From positions 43,160 to 107,159 of the forward strand of contig ONEY01000005.1 in assembly GCA_900316965.1 (NCBI GenBank): a stretch of 64,000 bases of DNA, given 5' to 3'. This document shows, piece by piece, positions 45,817-55,344 of this stretch. The DNA comes from an uncultured Bacteroidales bacterium. Lineage in GTDB: Bacteria > Bacteroidota > Bacteroidia > Bacteroidales > P3. The stretch's first letter is position 1, and every line of letters starts with the position of its first letter. Made by a program: the position numbers and the translations under genes. Below the pieces are notes generated by a model. The model was not told the origin of the DNA. It worked only from the letters and a program-made list of their open reading frames with translations, and made no database searches.

Positions 45817-48537
45817 CTACCTTAACAACAGCACTGTACCCTTGTTAATTATTTGATCGTATGGGTAGGTGATTTTATGGCAAGAGATGAGATATGTGTA
45901 CACTCCCTGGGGACATTTTTTACCATTTTGATACTTTCCGTCCCATGTTTTTTCGGGGTCATACGACTCAAACACCAACTGTCCTCTACGATCATATATG
46001 AGTATATGGAATCGTTGGATATCGTTATATTTTACAAGGAATGTATTGTTCGTGCTCTCTTCGGGAGTAAAAGCATTCGGCGCCCACAATGTGGTGTGGT
46101 CGACATAAACGGTCACCCTTGTGGTATCAAAGCAGTCGTATGCGTTATAAGCCCACAGTTTAACAGTTATCGAGTCAACATCGTCGGGCACTACGTACGA
46201 CACCTCCTTTTCGGTTTTCTCTACACCAAAGGGAAATTCCCATTTACGCGTGACGGAGTTTTTACTCACATCGATAAAGGTAGCCTCCATTTGGCCAAGC
46301 GACACCGTCTTTGGCGAGACTTCTGCAATAGCTACAGGCATCTGCTCTACTGACACCGTGGTGGATTTTGAGTTGGTGCAAACGCCGTTGACAGCATTGA
46401 CAGTATACACTGTCGAAACTGAGGGATTGACGATAATGTGATTATGCGTCTCTTGTCCGCCCAGAGATGGGTCGGGAGGATTTGCCGTCCAAGTAAAATG
46501 CTCTGCGCTGGTATACACCAACAGTTCGGCATTCTCACCACCGCACACTCCACCGCCATCATCAAAGACAATGTCGGGTATTGTGTCTACCACTATTAGT
46601 ATTGAGTCGCTGGCATAGCACTCTGCTCCGTTTGTACGACCAAGAACGTAATACATGGTCGTTGTGTCGGGCATTACTGTATGCTGTATGTCGGTACTGA
46701 ATGTAACACCACCATCCCACGAGAAGTTATTGGTTCCCATTGCTGTAAGCACTGTAGAACCTCCCTTGCAAATACGTTCTTTCGAAGCCGAAACTCCAAT
46801 TTCTGGCAAGGGAACCACAAAAAAGCGCACCGAATCGACATCTTCCCAATATTGACCGTTCCACAACTGGTACGAATGGATTCTATATACTACATCCTCT
46901 GAGGGATTCACAGTCAACTGGGTTGACGATGTGTTGAACGGCTGACTCTGTCCTGAGATATACCACACACAGCTGTCTGCGCCATACATGTATAACGTAA
47001 CTGAATCTTCTGCACATATCATCGTGTCTCTGATTGCCAATGTGGCAAAAGGCGCAGAACCATACTCGTCACGAAGCACATACGCAAATGATCGGCGTAT
47101 TCCGACAAGCATTGTGTCAAGAGCTGTGTTTCCACAGGCGTCTCTCACTTCCGCCACCCATCTCGAGTCGGTAACCGTGCTGACAAATATCGAATCGCCT
47201 GTGCGATTGGGATTGTTGCCTCCCATAAGGTCGGTCCAATATACAGTACGGTTGGGCATTCCGCCCTCAATGTTGGCCCTTAGCCATGTGTTAAAGGTTG
47301 CACTCGTCAACGTGTCGCGCTCTATAGTGACCGATATGGGATCAACATCCATTATGTTGAATGTTACAGAGTCGGCCCGAGGACATCCACCCTGGGCACT
47401 AAGCACAAACTTGGCAGTTTCCAGCCCTTCTGCGTTGGGGTCAATATAAGGTGCTATAACCAATGAGTCAACCGTTTGACCTGCTGGAAAGTAAAAGTAT
47501 GGGTTTATCGCCGAAAAATCCACTCCGTTTGTTGCCGTGCCTGAAAAATCAATATCTATCCTAGTATTGTATGGCACCGCCTGAGGTCTGGTCATTTTTA
47601 TTACTGCTTGGCAACCCTCATACAAGTCACTTGCGGCATTCGGATTGGCAGCATTGACGAAATCAAAATCTATAGCATTCGACATCAAACTGTTAGCTTC
47701 AAGAAAAACAACAGATGGCAACGCTTGGTCCGACACGTTGGCTATAGCCATCTTCAAATGGTAGTTCTGACAGGGAAAAACTTTGGCCTCCGCAGTAAGT
47801 ATCGTTGTGGCTCCTGTCATATGCTGGATATAGCTGGGATTGAATGTACTATTGAAATACTGCGAATAGGCCAACGAGGTGCATCCCGAAGCCGGATAAC
47901 CTCCCGACGGGCTTCCGCTATTCACACTATTGATTGTAATTGGAAGCTCCGTCCCTGGAATACGGGCTATATTATAGTTGGTGTATACTCCTCCTCCAGG
48001 ATTGGGGCCGCTCAAGAAAAACGCAAAAATATCGTTGTACTGACTGCATGTGTAGCTCGCATACTCCTCTGATGCAAAAACATATCTGAATTTCACCGAA
48101 TCTGACTTGGGTACAAAGTCAAACTCTAAAACCATCACATTGTTTAAATCCTCTGTCGTTAACGTCGACAATGTCGGGTCGGAATATGTGTTACAGCTAT
48201 GGGTGGCTGAGCTCCCCGAAACTCCTGCTACATAATCTGCGGCACATGCCGACAAAATGATACCCTCCGAAATTCCTATACCTGTGGAGTTATTACCTGT
48301 AGTGAATGTTCCAACACCTGTACATGCTATACTGTTCTGATTGCCATTCAATCTTACATTGTATATCTCAACGCCACTACCCAAAAGAACGTTCCTAACA
48401 AGTGAATCTGGCGTCCAACCTGCATGCGAAGTGCCTAATTGAACTTGCAACTGTGCTTTTACACCACCATTAACAGACACGCCAACTATCAGAATAGCAG
48501 CTACAAACAATGATCTCAAACAAAAAAAGTGTTTCAT
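45817..48537 (-). CDS. T9SS type B cargo: choice-of-anchor L surface protein
   Basis: From the ATG at 48537 the product is 906 residues, with a signal peptide that ends near VKAQ. The N-terminal third is a choice-of-anchor L domain (SEGIILSACAADYVAG, VLEFDFVPKSDSVKFRYVFASEEYA, NDIFAFFLSGPNPGGG). Beta-sandwich and Ig/PKD-like modules follow. The last 85 residues are a gliding-motility-associated (type B) sorting domain with WAPNAFTPEESTNNTF, FHILIYDRRGQLVFE and WDGKYQNGKKCPQGVYTYLI. Such proteins cross the outer membrane by the type 9 system and stay on the surface. The frame extends to a GTG at 48570, but a -7 promoter element overlaps those codons. The ligand is unknown. The PorE-like gene lies upstream. 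Confidence 0.88.
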   Translation of the reverse strand: MKHFFCLRSLFVAAILIVGVSVNGGVKAQLQVQLGTSHAGWTPDSLVRNVLLGSGVEIYNVRLNGNQNSIACTGVGTFTTGNNSTGIGISEGIILSACAADYVAGVSGSSATHSCNTYSDPTLSTLTTEDLNNVMVLEFDFVPKSDSVKFRYVFASEEYASYTCSQYNDIFAFFLSGPNPGGGVYTNYNIARIPGTELPITINSVNSGSPSGGYPASGCTSLAYSQYFNSTFNPSYIQHMTGATTILTAEAKVFPCQNYHLKMAIANVSDQALPSVVFLEANSLMSNAIDFDFVNAANPNAASDLYEGCQAVIKMTRPQAVPYNTRIDIDFSGTATNGVDFSAINPYFYFPAGQTVDSLVIAPYIDPNAEGLETAKFVLSAQGGCPRADSVTFNIMDVDPISVTIERDTLTSATFNTWLRANIEGGMPNRTVYWTDLMGGNNPNRTGDSIFVSTVTDSRWVAEVRDACGNTALDTMLVGIRRSFAYVLRDEYGSAPFATLAIRDTMICAEDSVTLYMYGADSCVWYISGQSQPFNTSSTQLTVNPSEDVVYRIHSYQLWNGQYWEDVDSVRFFVVPLPEIGVSASKERICKGGSTVLTAMGTNNFSWDGGVTFSTDIQHTVMPDTTTMYYVLGRTNGAECYASDSILIVVDTIPDIVFDDGGGVCGGENAELLVYTSAEHFTWTANPPDPSLGGQETHNHIIVNPSVSTVYTVNAVNGVCTNSKSTTVSVEQMPVAIAEVSPKTVSLGQMEATFIDVSKNSVTRKWEFPFGVEKTEKEVSYVVPDDVDSITVKLWAYNAYDCFDTTRVTVYVDHTTLWAPNAFTPEESTNNTFLVKYNDIQRFHILIYDRRGQLVFESYDPEKTWDGKYQNGKKCPQGVYTYLISCHKITYPYDQIINKGTVLLLR

Positions 48538-48559
48538 TTTATTTATACTTTTTGCTTTG

Positions 48560-48567
48560 CAAAAATA
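48560..48567 (-). promoter_or_regulatory. -7 element of the surface-protein promoter
   Basis: TATTTTTG on the minus strand matches TAnnTTTG and lies 22 bp before the ATG at 48537. It overlaps codons 2-4 of the longest open frame (GTG at 48570) and so excludes that start. Confidence 0.55.
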
Positions 48568-48698
48568 CACTTTTTTTTTATAATGAAATACATTTTAAAA
48601 AAAATGCGAACATTTTTTTAAATGTCGCATTGTGTAATCTGTCAAAAAATACAAATCCAAGACTGCTGTGTTGTCTATGCTGTCAACCTTCGTTCCTA

Positions 48699-50201
48699 CT
48701 ACTTCTTCTTCAGAACAAAAGATACTGTCCGCGATGAAACAATTACTGGTGAGACATCTGCTTCGTCAACATCTGAATATCTTTTCTCCAATTGTTTGTC
48801 GACATTCGTCTCCATCGAATTCTGAGGGACTCCTTTGGCAAGCAAATATTCGCGCAACACTCGAAGACGTGAATTGTTCACCAGCGAGCAGAATGGCGCG
48901 TCTTTGCTAAGGTTGTAACCCGATTTTATTATCAGCCTTACATCTCTGTTTTCTATCAAGAAACGGGCATAAGCGTCTAGGCGCAACCGCCCGGCTGGCG
49001 TTATATCACTACTCACCGACGACGCAAAAAGGTCGGGGAACGTGTATATCGAGTCGAAAACATAGGTTTGCAGAACTATGTCGTTTTTTTCCGCACAGTA
49101 CAAATCGCCATCTTTTGCAACTTGCTTTTTGCAGGCAACATCATACGAAAAATATCCTGGTGCCCAGAATGTTAGTTTATAGTTTTCGTCTGCTTGCAGA
49201 AAGAGCGTGTACAACCCGTTTCCATCGGCATTATAAACAACTTTTTCTCCGTTCTCGCGCATTACTGTAACTTTTCCTTCTGGCAATGCTTGCCCCTCTG
49301 CGTCGGTTACGCTTCCCGTTATCTTCACGCAGTCGAGCCTGCCTCTAAATGAGAATATTCTCGCATTACCTGATGTGTCTTTTTCCAGCCACCAGCCAGC
49401 ATCTACCCCATCCAACACCATCGACACATCATTGTTCGCTGAACAAAAGGGTGCATAAAGGCTGTGAACAGGACTCTTGCCTATTGGAAACATGGCGACT
49501 GTGTCTCCTGTTTGTTTGACAGCAACTAGGCGTGTGGCATATAAATCCTCTCCTCCGTATGATTGCTCTCGTCCATCGGAGGCAAAAATAAGGAAGTCGC
49601 CATACATCGTCGGAACCAGCTCATCACCACTCGAATTAATCAGATGCCCTAAATTTTGTGGATACTGCCATTCATCATCACGCCATTCACTGAACCACAA
49701 ATCCTTGCCTCCAAAACCCAACGGATTGTCCGAGACAAAAACCATCACTCGCCCATCGGCTGAAAAGGTTGGATGCTCCACAGCATAGCTGAACCCCGAT
49801 AACTTTTCTCGTTTGTTGGCAAAACGTCCGGGTTTCTTCTCATAGTACTCATATAGTTGACTCTGTCCCTTCGAGCTCTGTTTTGTGTAGTAGAAACGCC
49901 CTGTCGTTGGATGAACTGCCGAATAAGTCATTTGCGGGTCAATAGCTATCATCACTGTGTCGACTATGGGCTGTCCCAATGTACCATTTGCTGTGGGTAT
50001 CATAAAGAGCATGCCGTCAACATTGGCATGAATATTGCCTTCGTACATCCACCAATCTTCAATGACACCAGGCAGCACCATGCCTTCATCCGATCTCGTC
50101 GCCACCGACTTGTTCTCAATAATGGGCACACTCTGCGACATTGCCGACAATGACAGCAGAACCCAAAATATAATCGTTGATATTTTACAGCATTTTAGCA
50201 T
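48699..50201 (-). CDS. PorE-like protein: propeller, carboxypeptidase-regulatory and OmpA domains
   Basis: The 500-residue protein has a signal peptide (LLSLSAMSQS, near 22). It continues with PD40/WD40-like beta-propeller blades (HPTFSADGRVMVFVSDNPLGFGGKDLW and a similar FLIFASDGREQSYGGEDLY), then a carboxypeptidase-regulatory-like domain (about 285-350, GSVTDAEGQALPEGKVTVM). An OmpA-like peptidoglycan-binding domain forms the C-terminus (about 390-500). PorE of the type 9 secretion system has this order after a TPR region. Here there is no TPR. The adjacent type B cargo gene fits a T9SS or surface-anchoring role. An ordinary OmpA/PD40 protein is the alternative. Confidence 0.75.
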   Translation of the reverse strand: MLKCCKISTIIFWVLLSLSAMSQSVPIIENKSVATRSDEGMVLPGVIEDWWMYEGNIHANVDGMLFMIPTANGTLGQPIVDTVMIAIDPQMTYSAVHPTTGRFYYTKQSSKGQSQLYEYYEKKPGRFANKREKLSGFSYAVEHPTFSADGRVMVFVSDNPLGFGGKDLWFSEWRDDEWQYPQNLGHLINSSGDELVPTMYGDFLIFASDGREQSYGGEDLYATRLVAVKQTGDTVAMFPIGKSPVHSLYAPFCSANNDVSMVLDGVDAGWWLEKDTSGNARIFSFRGRLDCVKITGSVTDAEGQALPEGKVTVMRENGEKVVYNADGNGLYTLFLQADENYKLTFWAPGYFSYDVACKKQVAKDGDLYCAEKNDIVLQTYVFDSIYTFPDLFASSVSSDITPAGRLRLDAYARFLIENRDVRLIIKSGYNLSKDAPFCSLVNNSRLRVLREYLLAKGVPQNSMETNVDKQLEKRYSDVDEADVSPVIVSSRTVSFVLKKK

Positions 50202-50305
50202 TATTCATTGTTTTTTCTGAGAAAAGTTATAAACGACAAGTACTTTTTTTCAATCAACGGGCATTCATTCCAGCGAACAATTCATTCTTCTATCTGCTCT
50301 CAACA

Positions 50306-52750
50306 TCATTCATTTATCAAGACTAGCGGTAGTACCTCCGACATTTCGCCTATGTAATGGAATGTTAATCCCGAAAGATATTGGCTGTCTATATCTTCCA
50401 CATCTCGTCTATTGTCGTTGCATAGCACTATATCGGTGATTCCCGCGCGCTTTGCGGCAAGTATTTTTTCTCTTATCCCTCCTACAGGCGTAACTGCGCC
50501 TCGCAGCGTTATCTCTCCCGTCATGGCAAAATCGGCGCGCACTTTGCGACCCGTGAATGCGCTGACCATTGCCGTAAACATCGTTATTCCCGCCGAAGGT
50601 CCGTCTTTTGGCGTGGCTCCCTCTGGAACATGTATGTGTATGTTGTGTGTCTCTAGCTCTTCTTGGCTGATACCCAATTTGTCGGCATTGGCTTTCAGGT
50701 ACTCGAACGACAGCGTTGCCGACTCTTTCATCACGTCGCCTAGGTTGCCTGTCATCGACAGCGTCCCCTTCCCTTTCGAGGTGCAGGCTTCTATAAAGAG
50801 TATTGTCCCGCCAACTGCCGTCCACGCCAATCCGGTAACAACAGCTACTCGCGGCTCTTTGCCTCTGTGTTCGTTATGTATGGGCAAACCCAACACTTTC
50901 TCTACCTCATTCACGCCTATCTTCTTGGCTGCGTCTTCGCCCGAGGCTACCTTTACAGCTCTGTTGCGTATCATCTTGGCTATCATCTTCTCCAGCTGAC
51001 GAACTCCCGACTCTCGTGTATAGTCGTCTATTATTTTGCGTAACACTTCGGTGCTGAAGGTGAACGTACCGCGCTTGAAACCATTTTCCTTGAGCTGGCG
51101 TGGCACCAGGTACTGTTTGGCTATCTGTAGCTTCTCTTCCATTATATACCCAGGCACCTCTATTATCTCCATCCTGTCTATAAGGGCGGGATGAATATTC
51201 GACGTGCTGTTGGCCGTGGCTATAAAAAGCACATTGGAAAGGTCGTAGTCGACATCAAGATAGTTGTCATGAAACGCCATATTCTGCTCTGGATCCAGCA
51301 CTTCAAGCAATGCTGCCATTGGGTCTCCGCTATAGTTGTTGGATTGTACCTTGTCTATCTCGTCGAGCACAAAAACCGGATTGTCTACTTTGGCCTTGAG
51401 CATTCCATTGATTATTCGTCCTGGCATCGAGCCTACATATGTGCGTCTGTGTCCTCTTATCTCGGCCTCGTCGTGTATGCCGCCTAGGGCCACTCGCACA
51501 TATTCTCGCCCCAAAGCGCTGGCTATCGAGCGTCCCAGCGATGTTTTTCCTGTTCCGGGGGCTCCAACAAGACATATCACGGGCGACTTTTTCTGGTCAG
51601 TCAAATTGAGTACGGCCATCATCTCCAACACTCGTTCTTTCACCTTCTCCAACCCATAGTGGTTGCTGTCCAGGCGACGACGCGCCTTCGCCATGTCTGT
51701 GTTGTATCCTCCCTTCTCTCCCCATGGCAAATCTAGCATGAGATTCAGATAGTTGATCTGGACGCTATAGTCGGGCGACGACTGGGGCGTGCGCAGCAGC
51801 TTGTCCATCTCACGGTTGAAATGCTCCGCTGTCTCCTTGCTCCACAACTTCTCGGCAGCGCGCTTGCGCATATAGGCTATCTCTTCCTCGTTGGTCGACC
51901 CTCCCAGCTCTTGCTGTATGACATGCATCTGCTGATTGAGGAAATACTCTCTCTGCTGCTTGTCCATTGTCACCTGGGTCTTCTCTTGTATCTCGTGGCG
52001 CAGGTCTTCTATCGACTCCATGTCTTTTATGTGGCGTATCAACGCCAACACTCTGTCGGAGAACGCCACCATTTCTAGCAACGACTGCTTGAACGGCACA
52101 TCGACTTCTATGTGCGAGGCTATGAAATTGACCACCATCCTCGGCCCCTGTATCTCTTTTAGGGTCTTTATGGTAATGTCTCGGGGATTGACTGATTTAA
52201 GATATGATGTGTATTTGCGAACCAATATTTTGGCCGACTCTTTCTCTTCTTTGGTTAATACATCTATATTGTCGGCCGTGAACGACGGCAAATAACGACC
52301 TTTCAAATAGGGATTTTCCGACACTATCTCACCCAGACGAAAACTGCTGCTGCCTCGCAATATGCCAACAAACTGGTGGTTGGGCATCTCTATCACCTTC
52401 ACAACCTGTGCCAGGCATCCTATATCGTATAGGTCGCCTCGCGTCGGCTCGTCTACATCGTCATGACGCTGCGCGACAACTCCTATATACTCGCTCTTCT
52501 CGGCCATTTGACGCAAAAGCTTCAACGACTTGGCACGCGTGACATTTATAGGTGTTATTGTTCCCGGGAAAAGCACATTCCCGGTTATGGGCAGTATAGG
52601 TATTATATCTGGACAGCTGGGATGGGGATCAAAAAGAAACTCCTCCATATTGCTGCCATCCGTCATGGGCACCACCTCTATTACCGACGAGTTCACCTTG
52701 TCGGTATCCATCATCTCATGAAATAGTTCGTCAATGTAATTCTCGTTCAT
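50306..52750 (-). CDS. lon: ATP-dependent protease Lon
   Basis: The product has the LonA plan: a N-terminal substrate domain (PILPITGNVLFPGTITPI), a long coiled region with FLNQQMHVIQQELG, an AAA+ domain with Walker A GAPGTGKTSLGRS and Walker B VFVLDEIDKV, and the protease domain with the catalytic Ser in PKDGPSAGITM and Lys in GGIREKILAAKRAG. It degrades misfolded and regulatory proteins in the cytoplasm. I use the ATG at 52750 (814 residues). The frame is open to an ATG at 52831, but the extra 27 residues have no family counterpart that I recall. Confidence 0.96.
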   Translation of the reverse strand: MNENYIDELFHEMMDTDKVNSSVIEVVPMTDGSNMEEFLFDPHPSCPDIIPILPITGNVLFPGTITPINVTRAKSLKLLRQMAEKSEYIGVVAQRHDDVDEPTRGDLYDIGCLAQVVKVIEMPNHQFVGILRGSSSFRLGEIVSENPYLKGRYLPSFTADNIDVLTKEEKESAKILVRKYTSYLKSVNPRDITIKTLKEIQGPRMVVNFIASHIEVDVPFKQSLLEMVAFSDRVLALIRHIKDMESIEDLRHEIQEKTQVTMDKQQREYFLNQQMHVIQQELGGSTNEEEIAYMRKRAAEKLWSKETAEHFNREMDKLLRTPQSSPDYSVQINYLNLMLDLPWGEKGGYNTDMAKARRRLDSNHYGLEKVKERVLEMMAVLNLTDQKKSPVICLVGAPGTGKTSLGRSIASALGREYVRVALGGIHDEAEIRGHRRTYVGSMPGRIINGMLKAKVDNPVFVLDEIDKVQSNNYSGDPMAALLEVLDPEQNMAFHDNYLDVDYDLSNVLFIATANSTSNIHPALIDRMEIIEVPGYIMEEKLQIAKQYLVPRQLKENGFKRGTFTFSTEVLRKIIDDYTRESGVRQLEKMIAKMIRNRAVKVASGEDAAKKIGVNEVEKVLGLPIHNEHRGKEPRVAVVTGLAWTAVGGTILFIEACTSKGKGTLSMTGNLGDVMKESATLSFEYLKANADKLGISQEELETHNIHIHVPEGATPKDGPSAGITMFTAMVSAFTGRKVRADFAMTGEITLRGAVTPVGGIREKILAAKRAGITDIVLCNDNRRDVEDIDSQYLSGLTFHYIGEMSEVLPLVLINE

Positions 52751-52887
52751 ACAATCAGATAAATATATATTGCTGGCATAGGGCAAAAACAACATTCTCT
52801 TCTGTCCATTCTTCCCTTTCCATGTTAGCAAATCTTTTTTACGTCATGACGGCGGAAATGTTTCACCCTTCACCACAAAAACACAAC

Positions 52888-52916
52888 AAAAAAAGCTCTT
52901 ACTTGAAGAGCTTTTT
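52888..52916. terminator. Terminator of rpmE2
   Basis: AAAAGCTCTT and AAGAGCTTTT pair perfectly around loop ACTTG, with A- and T-runs on the two sides. It lies 40 bp after the rpmE2 stop on the minus strand and can work in both directions. Confidence 0.85.
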
Positions 52917-52956
52917 CCTAACATTTAACCTAAAACAAACTACTTATTACTATAAT

Positions 52957-53220
52957 TTATTTGCTATTCTTGTTGTATCTCTTGTACTTGCTCATGAACT
53001 TATCAACACGTCCTGCGGTGTCAACGAGTTTCAGTTTACCTGTGAAGTAAGGATGCGAAGTGTTGGAGATTTCCAATTTCACAACGTCATATTCATTACC
53101 GTCGGTATAGACAACTTTCTCTTTGGTGTTGGCACAGCTCTTGGTGAGAATCATAGTGTCATTCGACATGTCTTTGAATACTACGAGTCTGTAGTTCGAG
53201 GGATGGATTCCTTTTTTCAT
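52957..53220 (-). CDS. rpmE2: 50S ribosomal protein L31, type B
   Basis: The 87-residue protein starts MKKGIHPSNYRLVVFKDMSN and has TSHPYFTGKLKLVDTAGRVDKF. The CxxC zinc-ribbon cysteines of classic L31 are absent, which defines the zinc-independent type B form. L31 joins the two ribosomal subunits near the 5S rRNA. It is a single-gene unit with its own promoter and terminator. Confidence 0.97.
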   Translation of the reverse strand: MKKGIHPSNYRLVVFKDMSNDTMILTKSCANTKEKVVYTDGNEYDVVKLEISNTSHPYFTGKLKLVDTAGRVDKFMSKYKRYNKNSK

Positions 53221-53297
53221 TTTTTGTAATTTTACGCCGTTTTAAACAGTGGTTTTATAAACGATTTATCTACTTTATTCTCTTTAATTTGAGTTTG

Positions 53298-53328
53298 CAA
53301 AAGTACACACTTTTTCAAAACTGACAAA
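53298..53328 (-). promoter_or_regulatory. Promoter of rpmE2
   Basis: The -33 TTTG (53325-53328), a 19-nt spacer and the -7 TACTTTTG (53298-53305) form a consensus Bacteroidetes promoter. The leader is about 70 nt. Confidence 0.82.
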
Positions 53329-53473
53329 ACATTTTTGTTATTATTTCATAACCTCATTCCAACTCAATTCATTTTCAAACTTTTGCAACATCAAAAAAAT
53401 ATCACCCTCCATACAATTATATATTCATTGACTCGTTACTTTTTTGTCCAATTTGGAAAAATACTATCAAAAA

Positions 53474-54490
53474 ATGAGCGAAAAAAGAAGTAGATACCAC
53501 ATCCTTTGGGTCGACGAAGAACCCGACTCTCTAGGATTCATCGATTTAGGACGTCGTTTCGAACTCGACATTCAACAATATCGCAGCTGGGCTCGCGCCA
53601 AAAGCGCCCTCAACAACCGCTTCGACCAATTCTCGGCCATCGTGCTCGACGGCAACTGTGTCATCGACGACGGCAACGCTCCTACCCCCGACTTCCTCTA
53701 TCAAGCTGTGCGCGAAATGGAAATCATCTTCGCTCAACACGAGGATAAACTTCCTTGGTATGTTTTGTCCTCCGGACAAGCTCCCGACTTCGACAAAACT
53801 CTTCTACGCATCGGCATGGGCTATCGCACCGACATGGAGTCGGATTGGGGGCGCATTTTCTTCCGAAAAAACAACGACCTCGGCGACCTCTGTCTTACCA
53901 TCAAGCATGTCGCCTCTCAGAAAAAGGACAACAAAATCCGCACTATGTATCGCGACGTCTTCGACACTATGGATATTTATTTCACACCCGACGCCCGTCG
54001 CACCATGCTCGACATCCTCAAAGCTCTTCACTTCCCCGAAGAAAACAGAAATTTCGACTCCGTGCTTTACTACACTCAACTGCGTCGCATCCTTGAGCAC
54101 CTTTTCCGCGCCGCCAACCGCATTGGAGTCTTGCCCGACGAGGTTCTCGGCCCTCGCGACAAAGTCAACCTCGCCAACTCTTCCCTCTATCTCGCCGGCC
54201 GCGATGTGAACCTCGGCGGAAAAACTGTCCGCTACAAAAAGCCCGGCCAATACATTTTCCCTCCTGTAATCTCGCAAATAGTGAAAAGCATTCTGGTCGT
54301 CGCCAACAAAAACTCTCACACCGTCGAACTCGACAGCCAAGGTCAAGCTGTCATACAAGACTACTACAACTCATTGCACTCCAACAACTTTCTCTTTGGA
54401 TATGCTCTTCACTTATGCGACGTCATCATCTGGTTCGGACGCTACGCCCGCAAGGTTCGCCAACGTTACGCCAACGGCGGAACAAAATAA
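53474..54490 (+). CDS. Receiver-domain protein with an unknown helical output
   Basis: From the ATG at 53474 the product is 338 residues. The first 135 look like a CheY-type receiver with every key position: acidic pair D14/E15 (ILWVDEE), phospho-acceptor D59 (IVLDGN), S99/S100 (YVLSSG) and K132 (IFFRKN). The remaining 200 residues are predicted helical, with DARRTMLDILKALHFPEEN, LRRILEHLFRAANRIGVLP and a C-terminal basic helix, and match no DNA-binding or enzyme output known to me. No kinase gene is adjacent. A TTG start at 53444 is possible. Codons are strongly C-ending. The function is unknown. Confidence 0.7.
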   Translation: MSEKRSRYHILWVDEEPDSLGFIDLGRRFELDIQQYRSWARAKSALNNRFDQFSAIVLDGNCVIDDGNAPTPDFLYQAVREMEIIFAQHEDKLPWYVLSSGQAPDFDKTLLRIGMGYRTDMESDWGRIFFRKNNDLGDLCLTIKHVASQKKDNKIRTMYRDVFDTMDIYFTPDARRTMLDILKALHFPEENRNFDSVLYYTQLRRILEHLFRAANRIGVLPDEVLGPRDKVNLANSSLYLAGRDVNLGGKTVRYKKPGQYIFPPVISQIVKSILVVANKNSHTVELDSQGQAVIQDYYNSLHSNNFLFGYALHLCDVIIWFGRYARKVRQRYANGGTK

Positions 54491-54546
54491 TACAAAGCAA
54501 AATACTCTTCGTCAATAGTTTCCGCCCCCAGCTATAACTGTCCCTA

Positions 54547-55308
54547 TCAATCCTCGTAATAGGTTATCTGTCGGGTTATCACCTGATAAATATACCCTTC
54601 GCTGGGCGTCACATGATACACATAGGCTTGTGTCCAGTTGCCCTGCTCATCATAATAATAGGTATATAGGAATGCTTGTCGCAAAGTAGTTAGATAGTAC
54701 GAACACTTCTCCGCAAGAAATCCATCGGTATCATATCGGTACTTCTCCGCGCCGGTGTATATCTCGTTCTCTCCCTCTATAAATGTGGCATACACACGAT
54801 TGCCATACTTGTCATACTCATATATGGTCGATGCCACATCTTTGTTGTCGGCGCTATGATTGGTCACCTTCATTATGTTGTTATTCTTGTCAAAATAATA
54901 AACATTACGCTCCTCCAGCGAGTCGGCTATGCCGAACATCTCGGCAGTTACCGTCCTGCTTTTCTTGTCATACTTATATGTAACCTGTGACAACAGCTCG
55001 CTGTACGGCTCCTGCGTACGTACATCCTTGACAAGTCGGTTTTTCTTGTCATAGCTATAGCTCACCACGATAACGGGATTGCCTATCGTGTCGTACAATG
55101 TCTTCTGGGTATAATACCCCTCCTTGTTGTAGTTGTTTCGCTCTGGATGCCCAACCACTCTGCCCTGCGGGGTACGCGTGGTTGTCAGCACCGACTTCAC
55201 ATTGCCCTTCAGCTTGTCATCTTTTGCGTCCGGAGAAAACTTCTGTGCCATTGCGCTGTGGCCCGCCACAACCATCATCATGGCTATTATTGCGACTTTT
55301 ATCTTCAT
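54547..55308 (-). CDS. Secreted protein with YD-type repeats
   Basis: From the ATG at 55308 the product is 253 residues, with a signal peptide ending GHSAMAQ. Repeats follow of the form Y.YDKKNRLVKDV, YKYDKKSRTVTAEMF, YYFDKNNNIMKV, YEYDKYGNRVYA, YRYDTDGFLAEKC and YYYDEQGNWTQAYVY, spaced about 25-30 residues. This is the short-strand pattern of RHS/YD repeats and of Bacteroidetes proteins with the same fold. It probably forms an extended beta-structure outside the inner membrane. There is no toxin domain, so it is not an RHS toxin. The longer start (55344) is excluded by the overlapping promoter element. Confidence 0.75.
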   Translation of the reverse strand: MKIKVAIIAMMMVVAGHSAMAQKFSPDAKDDKLKGNVKSVLTTTRTPQGRVVGHPERNNYNKEGYYTQKTLYDTIGNPVIVVSYSYDKKNRLVKDVRTQEPYSELLSQVTYKYDKKSRTVTAEMFGIADSLEERNVYYFDKNNNIMKVTNHSADNKDVASTIYEYDKYGNRVYATFIEGENEIYTGAEKYRYDTDGFLAEKCSYYLTTLRQAFLYTYYYDEQGNWTQAYVYHVTPSEGYIYQVITRQITYYED

Positions 55309-55331
55309 ATTTCTTCTCTGTTTTGAAAATG

Positions 55332-55339
55332 CAAATGTA
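55332..55339 (-). promoter_or_regulatory. -7 element upstream of the YD-repeat gene
   Basis: TACATTTG on the minus strand matches TAnnTTTG, 23 bp before the ATG at 55308. It overlaps codons 2-4 of the longer open frame, which would start at 55344. Confidence 0.55.
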
Positions 55340-55344
55340 CACAT

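Noticed and set aside
54547..55308. An RHS-type polymorphic toxin
   Set aside because: The repeats are YD-like, but the protein is short, secreted by a simple signal peptide, and has no core-motif autoprotease, toxin tip or immunity gene.
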